From Xiphias gladius (Eukaryota > Chordata > Actinopteri > Istiophoriformes > Xiphiidae), in assembly GCF_016859285.1 (NCBI RefSeq), contig NC_053418.1, forward strand, positions 894,501 through 958,500: a stretch of DNA of 64,000 nucleotides, in the 5' to 3' direction. The notes beneath the pieces were generated by a model, which did no database searches, was not told the DNA's origin, and saw nothing but the letters and a program-made list of their open reading frames with translations. Made by a program: the position numbers and the translations under genes. This document shows, one piece after another, positions 27,612 through 63,433 of this stretch; within the stretch, counting starts at the first letter, position 1; each line of letters opens with the position of its first letter.

Positions 27612-28741
27612 GTAAGCGCTTGTGGCGACTGATGCGAGGCTAGCAGGCTAAGCTAGCGCTGGTATGCATTGTCGTCTCCCGTTTCCTGGAGGGATTCACT
27701 GTGTCCGCGTCTCACGTCTGTGCTTTTTGTGGCGTTATTTTACATCGTTGAGGAGTTTTAGTTTAGAGGTTTTTAGTTGTGGGGGTGTAGCTGGGGATGA
27801 AAGACGTAAATCTCGGCTTGGTTTGTTTATTTAACCGGAAAATACCTCAACATTTAAGCGCTAGCCGTTTTTCCTTGTTTTATTCTGTTTACAAAACGCA
27901 AGCCCCTTTAAAACTTTGTGTTTTCTATAGTTTATAACCGTAACATACATATACTCTCAAATCTTCTTACATAGTGGCTCGTAAGCCACTTTGTTTTCAT
28001 CCTTCCGGCCTCATTCATCTATTTGAAATTCCTTTCCATTTGTTAAATAACGTTGATAAACTCTGCCTGTCAGGTAATGTCGCCTGAGAAAAAATGACAT
28101 TTCGTTTTCTGTATTTTTTTTGTTTGTTTCTCAACTGATAATCGATATTTGCGGGTAACATTAAACCAGATAGTGTTGGGTTCGTGCTTTGACAAATTTC
28201 GATGGGCATTTTTCACGCCTCTTTTTCTAACATTTTTTGGACCAAACAATTGATCGACAAAACAATAGACTAATCGATACTGAAAATGATTTTTAACTGC
28301 GACTATATTAGTTTTCTTTTTCTTTAATAGTTAAAGATTTTCTGGTTTTCTCTGTTAATTGGTATTTAATTTATTTTTAATTTACGTCTGTAACTAACAT
28401 GTAATTTCACCATCAGATAATCTTCTGATTAATTTTCTCAATTAGTCGTTCAGTTCATAAAATGGTGATAAACGTCCCAATCGATGTTTTTGAAATGTTT
28501 TGATTTGTCCAAAAACAAGTTGCAGAACTGGTTGAATATTTATCCGGTCAAAAAAATTAGTTGCAAACAGTTTTGATTGATTACTTTTCCCTCCAAGTCA
28601 CTTATCTAGTAAAAAATGTCAAGATTTATCAAGTTGCAGCTTCTACCATGTAAGGATTTGCTGCTTTTCCTTCTTTTATGTCATTGAATATGTTTGAGTT
28701 TGGGACTGCTGGTTGGGGTCTCCAGGGCTTTTTAATTTCTC

Positions 28742-29031
28742 TAGGGCTGCAAATAAAGCCGGTTAATCGATTAATCGGTTGAATGAAAACTTCTCGTTAA
28801 CGGTTGATCGTTTCAGTAACTTTACAAGCAAAGATGCCGAAGACTGAAATGTTCAAGCTTCTCAAATGTGAGGATTCACTGCTTTTCTTTGTCAAATAAT
28901 GAAATATCTTTGGATTTTTCACTGTCGGTCGGACAAATAAAGCAATTAACAGACTAAATGAGTAAACGATTAATCAAGAAACTAAGCAGCAGATTAATTG
29001 ATAATGAAAATAATGGTTAGTTGCAGCTCTA
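28742..29031 (+). repeat. Near-complete gggctgcaac MITE-like copy
   Basis: Ends are mutually inverted: ctagggctgcaa at the left and ttgcagctctag at the right. Next to each lies the palindromic-looking attaatcgatta / attaattgataatgaaaata sequence. The interior reads cttctcaaatgtgagga and tgcttttctttgtc. No coding frame. It fits a non-autonomous DNA element about 290-330 bp long. Confidence 0.7.
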
Positions 29032-30168
29032 GAAAAAACATTTGGAGACGTAACTTTGGACTCTGGAAAACTGCGATGGACATTTTTTCACAAATTATTA
29101 ATTATAATTGGAAATATAATCAACAGATTAATGAAATTTCTTGTTGCAGACCTATTATATATATGTTGACTTTCAGCATTTTTTTTTTTTTTTTTAAAGA
29201 AATGTATGGCAATATTTTTTATTCAGTTAGGATTTACTCAGTGCAGTAATTTGTTAAAGTACAAAAAACAGTAATAAAAATGTTCAGATAAAAACGGCCT
29301 AAGGCCTAAACAGTGATATGTGTTTGGATATGTTTCATAAGACTCAGTTTCCGCAGTGGCTTTATAGCAGAGGTTGGCAAACACCGCTAATTGATAACAT
29401 CAGGAAAATGAGCACTCCTTTACGAAATGAAACGTAAAAAATAGAAATAAAGATTTGTTCAGGCCGTGATCAGAGAGAATTTAGACTTAATTCATCACAA
29501 GATTCATCAGGATCTGGGTGGATCATCACCTCTCTGAACAACTGCTTGGGGGGGAAAACCCTGTATAAAGCATTGTTTGTAAGAGCAACATAGCAACCAA
29601 ATAAAGAGACAGGAAATCAGCGTCTCCATGTTTTCAGAGTGTGTGTTCATATCTGGCTCCTGTTAACACTGTTTATCTGTTTGGGTTCTAAGGTTTATTC
29701 AAGGCTGAGGGTTGAACCGACCAAAATGTATCGGCTGCACCAGGCACCGAAAACTGTCAAGTACTCAGAGATGATGTCAGTTGTCTGGTCAGACTCTTAA
29801 TCCCATTGATTTGGTGTCCGATCTGATTTGACCACTTTTAGACCATGCTTAATTAAGACGTGTTTAGTCGACATTTAACAACTTCCGCTTCGAAATAGTT
29901 TTGTTTATATTTTGAGTTCGAGTTGTTTCCTCCTCCTCTTTCGAAATGCTCTGTGACATCCGTTTGTATACTGGCTTTGGGTTGTCTATAACTTGTCCCC
30001 GGTGAGTCACGTCAGTCGTGAATCATGTACGGTGATAGCCGCAACGGACCTGTTGCTGCACCGGCGCAAGTGCTGCCGCCGTTCCACACACGTTGCTGTT
30101 ATTAGGTGTGTTCGTCTTAATGCGGCTGTCTCCTCTCACCAAGCTTTGACCTCCTTCTCGTCTCCCAG

Positions 30169-30464
30169 GTGGATCCGTTGCCTCGCCAGATGCGGCCGCT
30201 ACCTCTGCTGAGACTCCTGTTCATGAACGACGAGGATGCTTTGATTGGGCAGCCGTGGCTCGGCCTGGAGGGATGACAGGACATTAGCAGACATGGAGAC
30301 AGGGGAGACACACAGAGAGCTGGAAACGCCGTATTTACTTAGTCTGGATTCTCCACATTAGATCCCCCTCAGGACAAGAGTAAACCCTATTTTTATATTT
30401 TTTTATTCAGAGCTGTTTTTGTTAGTCATTGTGAAGCCATACTCAGCTGACCAAAGCAGTCAGG
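30169..30464 (+). promoter_or_regulatory. pik3r1: pik3r1 5' UTR in exon 2 with two upstream ORFs
   Basis: After acceptor tctcccag at 30161-30168 the exon runs through 295 untranslated bases to the ATG. uORF1, 30190-30276, encodes 28 residues starting MRPLPLLRLL. uORF2, 30293-30361, encodes 22 residues starting METGETHREL. Both end before the main ATG at 30465 and could limit its translation. Confidence 0.55.
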
Positions 30465-55406
<24,942 letters not shown>

Positions 55407-57511
55407 CCCACCCGGTCCCTCCCGACTTACACTGTCACGGTAGACCAGCAGCAAGACCTCGATTACACACCTGACCCCCAGAACAGGAGCCGGTCAGTCC
55501 GACACGTCTCACCAAACGAGCGAGAAGGAAGTCAACACCTCCCACTTGTCTCTCTTCACAGACCAGTGCCTGACCACACCATACATCTCACTCTGAACAC
55601 GTTACGCTTAAAGCTCTGTGTGAAAACTCGGCTCCATAACGACACCGTGGACAGAAGTTGTTGTTGTTGAACTTGTAAAGACCGTAAACCAGCCGTCCTG
55701 GTGCTGCACATCACAGTGAAACAAGAAACGCGCGTTCTGTTTAGCACAATGAAGATGACGAAGCTCCGTGTCCAGTTTAATGCTTTGTTACATCCTATAG
55801 GAGCTGACTAAACAACTAAGAGTTTACTGTGAAAGCTTTAACTCCCTGTGAGGATGGTGGGGGGAAAAACTAACAGCCCCACCTGACTCTAAAAATACAG
55901 TAAAAAAAAAAACAAAAAAAACAAACCTCTCAGTTCATAGAAAGTAAAAATGTTGCTCAGTTGTCCAGGTGATCGGGTGCCGAAGATCAGCCTCAGTCAG
56001 TGAGGAGAAAGGTCCGATCATCAGAGTCCGAGACAGCGCTTCAGGTCGGGGTCGCACGAGAACAAAACCGAACCAAAAAAATGTCCCTGTGCGTCCTGCA
56101 CTGTCTAAAAAACCAAAACATTCGCTCTTAGGTTGAAAGTGCTGCTGAGAGCCAGGTATTACGTGACAACACTCAGCTCCCGCACAATTAGAGCACTTAA
56201 GGTGAATAAATTGGATAGTTGTGTTTCAGTACAGAGACATGTGTGAGGCACTCCAATACCAAATGATAACCAGCCCGTATACAGTGTATTGAGAGACATC
56301 AAAAATCAGTTACCCAAAGGAACAGAAGCACAGGGGGAAGATGGAAACGTATTGTTAATCTGCCTTACAGGCACAATGACAGGACTAAGGAACATTTAAA
56401 GATGATAAAAACAAAGCCTGATCAGGAATCATGTCAGTGAATATTTGTTCCTGGATGAGACGCCTGACGAAGATCTCTGGACCGAAACGTAACTGTTCAG
56501 AAAACGTACCTTTAGTGTTGATGGTGAGCAGGAGACGACTCGTCCTCTATTCTCCTGCTCACCCGTCTGTATACAGGTGAGCAAAGATCACGCTTCCTGT
56601 GCGACTCGGCGTCGTTTGAATTTCTTTTAGTACGACAGCAGGTATGACGAGTTTGAGTAACGATACCGCAGCTGTTCTTGATTTGATTCCTCATAAATCT
56701 TGTCAAATGTAAGGACTAAAACTGGAAAATTTGGATTAAAATCAGGAACTGTCTGGTCAAAGACAGGATAGTGAAAATGACCCGACGTTTGTTTTCAACT
56801 TTCAGTAGCTTAGCTTTGATTCTCGGTGCCACACACAGTCAGAAGCAGAAAAGCATTGAGAGTTGATCTGTTTTTGAAAGCACTTGAAAAGCGTTTTCTG
56901 TTTTCTGTCTTTGTTTCATTACTGTCAAGTGAAGCTCTGTTGATTAGGTTCAGTCAGTCAGATGATGTAACTCGTGGACCAGTCCTGACAGCAGCTCGAT
57001 CTCTGATCAGTTTACATGAAGAAGGGTAACAAAACACTAAATCCACTTTGCCGACTTAATCTGTCCTGGTCCCATTTTACACTGGTCACTGCAACCAAAG
57101 TTTTTTTTTTTCCTCTTTCCGGAGAAAATTCAGTAACATTGAACGGCATTTTTCAAACTGTGTGAAGGAGGCTTCTTCAAGCCAAAACAGGGTGTGACGT
57201 TGATCTTTACTGTCTTTTAGTTTTCCCCTGAAGGTCTCTGGGGCTCCAGGCCCGTTCAGAAGTGAGTCCCATGTGATCATGACCTTCCACGGTAACTTTC
57301 CGGTTTACTGTCTGTGGAGAAACAAGGTACTGAACCGTCTCGTCAGAGCTGGTCTGGACTGAACTGCAGCGGGAGGAGCAGAGCTGACCCGAGGTCTGGT
57401 TTAAAATGACAGACTCGTCCTTTAATCATAGCACTGAACTGCTGGTCCAGCACGCTTCAGCAGAACAGGGCCCCAACTGGACTGGTCTCTGAAACTGCTT
57501 CTGTGGGCTGC

Positions 57512-57555
<44 letters not shown>

Positions 57556-59280
57556 TCAGATATACAATATGGTGGACAATCTAGAGAGAGACTTCTTGCA
57601 AACACTGTGAGTGACTGAACGAGGTTTAACATTTTAACATGAGGGCGAATCCATGGATCCGCATTTCATATCGGGAGGGGAAAAAACCTGCATCCCGCCT
57701 TCATTCCCAGCCCCCCCCCCCCTTCCAAAAAAAAAAAAAAAAAAAAATCCCATCAGTGTTTTCCAGTTCCCCGTCTCTTCAGGTTTCGTTTGGATGTTTG
57801 AGTCGTACTTTTTACGCCGCCCGAGCGGGTTGTTTAATTTTTGCAGGGTGAACGGATGATTCCTTTATTCTCTCATTTCATTAAACGTCTCTCAGCCCAA
57901 GTCCTGGTCCTGGACACTCAAAGATCCGCGGGTGCTGGATCAAAACTGAGAGTCTTTTAAAAGATTCAGGAACGACGAGAACTGGATCTCATTTTGGCTT
58001 TTGTATCCACACACTTGTGGGATTAAGATTCATGGACTTGTGGACAATATGACGCTCAACCGATGTAAAACGATAAAAATCTGACTCACGACGTTTGTCT
58101 TTATGGATTCTTTTTTCCTTTTCGTGCATTAAGACACACGACTTGTCTAAAGAGACACCAGGTACAGATCTGTACTCGTGGTAGCCACCTGGTAATGCCC
58201 CCACCTCCGAAGCTTTTTCCACACTTCAGTCGGTTTCAGAATCAGCACATACTACAAAATGTTTGGAAAAAATCTGTGACATTAGACAAGAGGAAGTGGT
58301 GAGAAGTCAGTTGTTGAGGAAATCTGATCAATAAAACAGTTGGTCTGATTATCTGAAGGCCTTTATACTGAAATCATGAAACATTTTGTCTCTGTTTTGT
58401 TCAAATCATCCACAGAATCAGCTGATATCTGAAGGTAAAGACTATTATGATTATTATTATGGTAAAACATAACTTCTATTTAATAAAACTGTACTATGGT
58501 GATACGTCCAGGGCTTTGACGGAGACAAATTTGAAGTAGCAAAACCAGTGTCACAGACAAAGAATAAAATCCAGTGGTGCAAACATTTAAACAGGAATTA
58601 GTTTTTTCCCTTGAGGTCTTTTCACCCACAGCATGTGGAAACCGAGACCCGAGGCTACATAACAATGTGGGCAAAGCGTATTGGCACCGTATCCCAGCAG
58701 CGTCTCAGTATGAACATTTATCGTAGGCACTAAATCATTTGTATATTGTAGGTGTAGCAGTGCCTGTCCAGACCTCTTTGGTCTGAGGGGTCCTCGAGCC
58801 TTCCGGGAAACCGTCAGCTGAGGGTCTGTGGAGGTGAAACTCATTTTATATTTGACGATCCACAGGATCGGCGGCAGGTGTTTCTCATGCTCATCCCTAC
58901 TGACCGGCTTCCTCCTCGGAACCAGACAGACGCGAGCCAGCTGCTCAAGCAGTGTTTGCTGTAGTGTTAAACCGGACCTACCGCTACTGTAGCGGCTGAT
59001 ACAAAAGAAAAGACAGGCCAATGTACTGTACGGGTTGATTTCCTCTCGGTTTTTGGTCTCACCTCTGGTAAACGGCCTGTAGGGGGAGCTCTCGGTCTGC
59101 GCCTCAGACATGACAACATGAGCCCAAGACAGTTGCTATTATAGAGGATCAGGAGCCTCGGAGTCCACCAGGTCTGCGTCCGACCTGCCGTCGCGCTCGG
59201 CGACGAAAACATGACAGGTCACGGAAGGAGCGGAGCACCTTGTGAAGAAAAAGAACCGCCTGGTACCCGTGAGTGACGTA
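55407..59280 (+). other. pik3r1: pik3r1 3' UTR and downstream intergenic DNA
   Basis: The first possible polyadenylation signal is AATAAA at 56205-56210; others lie near 58330 and 58482, and the true end is not decided. A cgcctgacgaagatctctgg, accgaaacg word at 56460-56490 marks a common fish repeat. No other gene is seen. Confidence 0.45.
57511..57556 (+). repeat. GAT trinucleotide repeat
   Basis: About fifteen GAT units. Confidence 0.95.
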
Positions 59281-59691
59281 CAGCACAGTGCAAAGGTTTT
59301 AGGAGCTTTAGATGTTTCGAGCCTTCACAGCACCACCAGGAGGCGTCCTGCAGCAGCTGGTCCGGCCCCCACAGAGCCCTGACCTCAACATCACGGAGTC
59401 AGTCTGGGACCGCGTGAAGAGACAGGAGACAGTGAGACAGACTGAATCCACAGAAGAACCGAGGCAGGTTCTCCAAGATGCTCCGGACAACCCACCTGCC
59501 AAGAACCTGGAAAACTGTGTCCGAGTGCACCGAGGAGAAGGAGGGGGTCACAGCAAATACGGATCTGATTTAGGTTCTTTCTATTTATTGGATTTGGATG
59601 ACGTTCAGTGAGAAATAAAAACTATTCATGGCTTTATTTCTGAAAGAAAACTCACTCTACTTTCAGCGCCTAAACGTTTTGCACGGCGCTG
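59281..59691 (+). mobile_element. 411-bp non-autonomous Tc1-like element with TIRs
   Basis: The left end cagcacagtgcaaaggtttt (59281 on) and the reverse complement of the right end, cagcgccgtgcaaaacgttt (59691 back), match at 18 of 23 positions. Both are flanked by TA, the Tc1 target site. Inside, the plus strand reads PPQSPDLNITESVWDRVKRQ, and near the end GGHSKY, the transposase C terminus (usual GGHTKY). The N-terminal two thirds of the transposase are absent. Confidence 0.75.
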
Positions 59692-59844
59692 TAGAAGGTC
59701 GTGGAGGAGATGAGCCACGGCGCTGCGTTGAAACGTCACGATACCTCGGCAGTTACTGGCACTTTGTACAAATGAGCTACAATCCAAGACTCAAGACTCT
59801 ACTGAGAGGTAGAATACATGAGGTAGAGTGTGCCCCCACTTTGG

Positions 59845-59895
59845 ATGTAGGATATACTATATCCAAGTTGGGGGCCAATTCAATTTCTTTTCTTG
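59845..59895. repeat. Imperfect inverted repeat
   Basis: gcccccactttggat is followed after about 14 bases by atccaagttgggggc, a 15-bp stem with two mismatches that can fold on either strand. Confidence 0.6.
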
Positions 59896-59935
59896 ACACA
59901 GTGCAAACGCCCGACCTCTGGTAAAAAGGCATCTT

Positions 59936-60050
59936 TATTTCTATAGCACATTTCAAACACAGAGACAACTCAAAGGGTCTTACAGAAGCAGAGAGAAGCA
60001 TCACAACAACTTTCAAAACCTAAAGCAGTAAAAACCAGGATAAAAGCGGG
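59936..60050 (+). repeat. Fish repeat with 'tttctatagcacatttcaaa' start
   Basis: The phrase tttctatagcacatttcaaa followed by acagagacaactcaaaggg is a widespread teleost repeat start. No coding potential. Confidence 0.5.
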
Positions 60051-60582
60051 ATAGAAATGAGCTCAACACACAAAATACAAACGGAGAAAGATAATGATAG
60101 ACCGGAGATATGGTTCCAGCGCAGTAGTAAGGTACGAGACCTGTTGCTATATCTGTTGATGATCAGATAAAGGCTTGTCTAGCCTTTTTATTTTGGAATT
60201 GTAAATACAAGGCTCTAGTGAAGATCAGCTCTCCTCCATTTGCGCTCCGCTTTCCTGCCTTCTCTTCTAAACAGTGAAGCTGTAGTGCAGCTTAGATATA
60301 ATCAGGGATTTTTTTTTTTTTGTTCGTCATCCTTCTCTTTCCTCCGTCTTCGTCCACTTTAGGGGCACTCGGGCTTGGACTAATGACGCCGCAAACCTGA
60401 GACTTAAGTTGACAAAAACCACCCAACAAATAATCAACCACAAACTCTCCACGAATATTTAATGTGCGTGCGGGACGGGAAAGCACAGCCCGACACGAGA
60501 ACTCTTCTCGTCTCTGAAAACGTGTTAAATGTCACGAGGTAACGCTGTATTACATCGCCGGCGGAGAAGTAAACGTACTAGC

Positions 60583-60780
60583 GCCACACTGTGGAAATAC
60601 TCTGTTACAAGCAAAAGTCCTGACCTAAGTAAAAGTATGCAAGTAAAAATGTACAAGTACTCGATGCAGAAAAAACATCCCGTGAGTGTTGAACAATGTA
60701 TAATGTGGAGTAGTTTAAGTGTGGCCCATCTGCTCTTCTCTGTGCCCACGGTGTTGTCTGACATTTTATAATATATCACA
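60583..60780 (+). repeat. Fish 'agtaaaagt' repeat
   Basis: Reads gcgccacactgtggaaatac, tctgttacaagcaaaagtcc and taagtaaaagtatgcaagta. It is a known-looking dispersed teleost repeat; a short relative is at 20325-20400. Confidence 0.6.
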
Positions 60781-61344
60781 GGTACAGAAATGCCTTTGAT
60801 AGATCAGTCGCAAGAATGTAATACTTTGTGCGCTCAGTATATTTATCGTAATCCGAAAACCCAGGGGTTCCCAAGGGTTCGCATGTGTTTGTAAAAGTCA
60901 TGTTGAGTGATTCATTATTCGGCCCTGGCATCCTGAGTTGGGTAAGTGGCAGTGAAAGGCTCTGGCACGTGAGTAGAAAGACACTGGGCAGAATTCAGAG
61001 CTCAAACTTTACTGAAGGCAGGTTAAGTTTACAGGAATATGGTCACACAATGGCCTCACAAGCAATTCAGTACAGTCAGATGGTCTCCGCCGGCTCCGTC
61101 GACGTTACAACGTACAGACGTCTGACCTCGATCAACCCAAGCGGTTTGTGCGTCTACAGGTATCGTAGGAAATCATTTTAAAAACAGGACTAGGAATCTG
61201 TAGACATCAGGCTGATGTTTAGCAGGTATATTTACCATGTTATCCATCTTAGTTTAGCTCGTTAGCACGCCAACATTTGCCAATTAGCAAAATCGGCTGG
61301 AGGCACTGTCGTTATTTTTGTTAGTACTCGGTCATTTGGTCATA

Positions 61345-61505
61345 AAAGCAAAAAGTGTTGGAAAAAGAGACCGGGAATGTCTGAACACAATTTCGTGATA
61401 ATCCAACCCACTATTTGTTGAGATGGTTTGGTCTGGAAAAAAGTGGAAGGCCACCAGAACAACACTGCCATCCACAGGGCCGTGGCGCTAGCATGGCTAA
61501 AAAAA
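61345..61505 (+). repeat. 'Speckled' fish repeat fragment
   Basis: Has tatttgttgagatggtttgg, a variant of the pairing word tggaccaaagtgg, then ccatccacagggccgtggcg and gctagcatggcta. Confidence 0.6.
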
Positions 61506-61548
61506 CCAGAAAGCTAATGCTGTAGCCCAGATGTGCTGTTTCAGAATG

Positions 61549-61599
61549 AAAACACCATCTAACATCTGTTGCCAGACAACAGATGTTAGATGGTGTTTT
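61549..61599. repeat. Perfect 23-bp hairpin with 5-base loop
   Basis: Arms 61549-61571 and 61577-61599 are exact reverse complements (core caccatctaacatctgttg), with the loop ccaga between them. The plus strand continues in a T-rich run. It lies about 440 bases past the parp14-like stop codon and may be in its 3' UTR. Confidence 0.95.
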
Positions 61600-62040
61600 T
61601 TTGTTTTTGTTTTTTTTAGTGTTTTCTACATTTCCAAAGAAATGTAACATAACATTCGACGTATCGATGGACATCACACAGAGATGGAACTGGTCCCGAA
61701 CTGGAGATCTAGTCTGACTCTAGATGTTTTCAGGAAATACAATGTGGAACACCCGTACGAAGGAAGACGATGGCAGTTTTAATATATTCATGCCAAAGAC
61801 AAAATACATGCTTTTGTTTTTTTTTAGTATTTTCTAGATGAATTTAGTCTGAAACTCAGACACACTGGGATGGTTTGTGGTTGTCTGGGAACTTAATTAA
61901 AGAAAATTACAACTGCCCTTTTAAAAATGTTACACGGTATTATATTCATTCTTTTAAAATAATTTTGCAGACTGAATTTAAACTTAAACACATATGACAG
62001 AGGTCATGTTTTATCTTTTCCACGGCTTGATCGTGGTAGT

Positions 62041-62324
62041 TCATGTAAATGTGATAAGGTATTCTGGATATGCCTGTATGTCATTGAAGACGACAAACAT
62101 GGTGGGTTTGCCGGGGTTATCAGTGACACTGTCGTAGAGATCTGCAGCATTTCCAGAGTTTTTGGAGGGCGGGGTGATCAAGCCACTTTTTCCCTGGGCG
62201 CAGTCTCCAACCAGGACCCTGGCCAGGTACATGCGCTTGTGCCCGCTGCCGTCAGGCTTGGCATAGCCCTGCGCCGAGTAGGCAGGGTCCACAGCAAAGT
62301 AAGAGCCATGACCAATCATCGCAC
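62041..62324 (-). CDS. parp14-like last coding exon
   Basis: Acceptor ttttgctgcag on the minus strand at 62335-62325; the exon encodes [18 protein letters not shown] onward to LITFT, with TGA at 62043-62041. The open frame extends upstream through the acceptor but has no family match there. Confidence 0.9.
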
Positions 62325-63433
62325 CTGCAGCAAAAAGAAATGCATCGGACAGAGTCAACCATGGATTGCAGGCCAAGGCACCATTAACTGAATACATCAG
62401 CGCCACTGCCAGAGCCGGATAATTCCCTCAGGTTGAACTAGATCGCTGCCACTGCTGCACCGTTGGAGCTTCTGTTCATAGCGGACCGAAGCTCCAACGG
62501 TGCTGCCACTGCTGCACCGTTGGAGCTTCGGTCCGCTACGAAACCTGCGCGCAGGGTTTAACTAACGTTTTGTTGTCGCCGCCCGGCGGAGGGGAACGTC
62601 ATTGGTTTTACAGGTGATTGGTCGTAAACCGAAGTACTTTGACCTGACGATGGCGGATCATCCAAGTCAGGGACCATACATGTGATTGTGCCAGTCCACC
62701 TCATAAATATTGATACTTCTCAGGGTGAGCTAAAACTTTGACCTGCCGGCGGCGCTAGTTGACAAGTTAGAGACTCGCAAAAGTCCACAGGATTAATCCC
62801 TTGGGGACCATGAAATGTCCGTACAAAATTTCACAGTAGTCCATTTAGCTCTTGTCTAATTTTTTAGTCCGGACCAAAGTGGTGGACCGACCACCAGACC
62901 GACACTGCCATCCAGAGATTAGGATGGTAAAGGATTCCTTTCAGATTATGGGGCTGGATGCATGAATGAATCAGATGACACCAAACCGATAATCCTCAGC
63001 CTGAACTGAGGCCCGAAACCTCTCCAAACCTTGACCACGGAGGTTTTCGGATCAGAAAACGCTGCTACGAATCGTTTTTACGACAGTGATTTCTAACGGT
63101 TTTGGAGAGTCCTACATTTTCAAATCCAACACATAGTGGTCGCGATTACTGACACTGCTGACTCTTCAACAGATACCGTCGACCTAGTTTGTCCCAGCAC
63201 TCATTTTAAAACATTCCACTTATGGAGTCATGAGCGTGCGAGGCGCGGCTTCGGTTACCGTGTGCTCCCGCGTAGCTGCGGTTGAAGCCCTGGTTGTTGA
63301 TGAGGTCAATGGAGGTGGCACTGGTGCCGTGAAACAGCAGCTTTTCGTTGTCCGTGCGTTTGTTCTTCACCTCCAGCTGTTTCTTCAGGAGCTGGTAGCT
63401 CTGCCACAGTGTCGCATTCTGGATCCGTTCGAT
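62041..63433 (-). CDS. PARP14/15-like mono-ADP-ribosyltransferase, 3' part
   Basis: Two exons, 63433-63259 and 62324-62041 on the minus strand, join in phase 1 and encode the last 151 residues of a PARP catalytic domain. Visible features are FHGTS (the NAD-binding His), [14 protein letters not shown] (the Tyr of the triad), [22 protein letters not shown] and the end [10 protein letters not shown]. The third triad position is Leu in PEYLITF where polymerising PARPs have Glu, so the H-Y-L triad predicts mono-ADP-ribosylation, as in PARP14 and PARP15. In that family the missing 5' part usually holds macrodomains and a WWE domain. The family acts in interferon-linked and antiviral responses. Assignment to a particular fish parp14-related gene is not possible from this fragment. 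Confidence 0.88.
62445..62538. repeat. Nested direct and inverted repeat in the last parp14-like intron
   Basis: A 28-bp direct repeat (62445-62472 and 62502-62529, beginning gctgccactgctgcaccg) brackets an inverted copy. Arms 62479-62503 and 62514-62538 are perfect 25-bp reverse complements with a 10-base loop. An alternative 16-bp hairpin can pair 62457-62472 with 62488-62503, so the two folds exclude each other. Confidence 0.95.
62615..62925 (+). repeat. 'Speckled' fish repeat in the last parp14-like intron
   Basis: Contains cgtaaaccgaagtactttga, cggcgctagttgacaagtta, ccgtacaaaatttcacagta and the tail ccggaccaaagtggtggacc, homologous with 23284-23570. Confidence 0.7.
63259..63433 (-). CDS. 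parp14-like penultimate exon
   Basis: Encodes [19 protein letters not shown], then [17 protein letters not shown] and [10 protein letters not shown], the first strands and donor loop of the catalytic domain. Starts in phase 0 after a CAG acceptor and ends in phase 1 at donor gtaacc. Confidence 0.9.
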
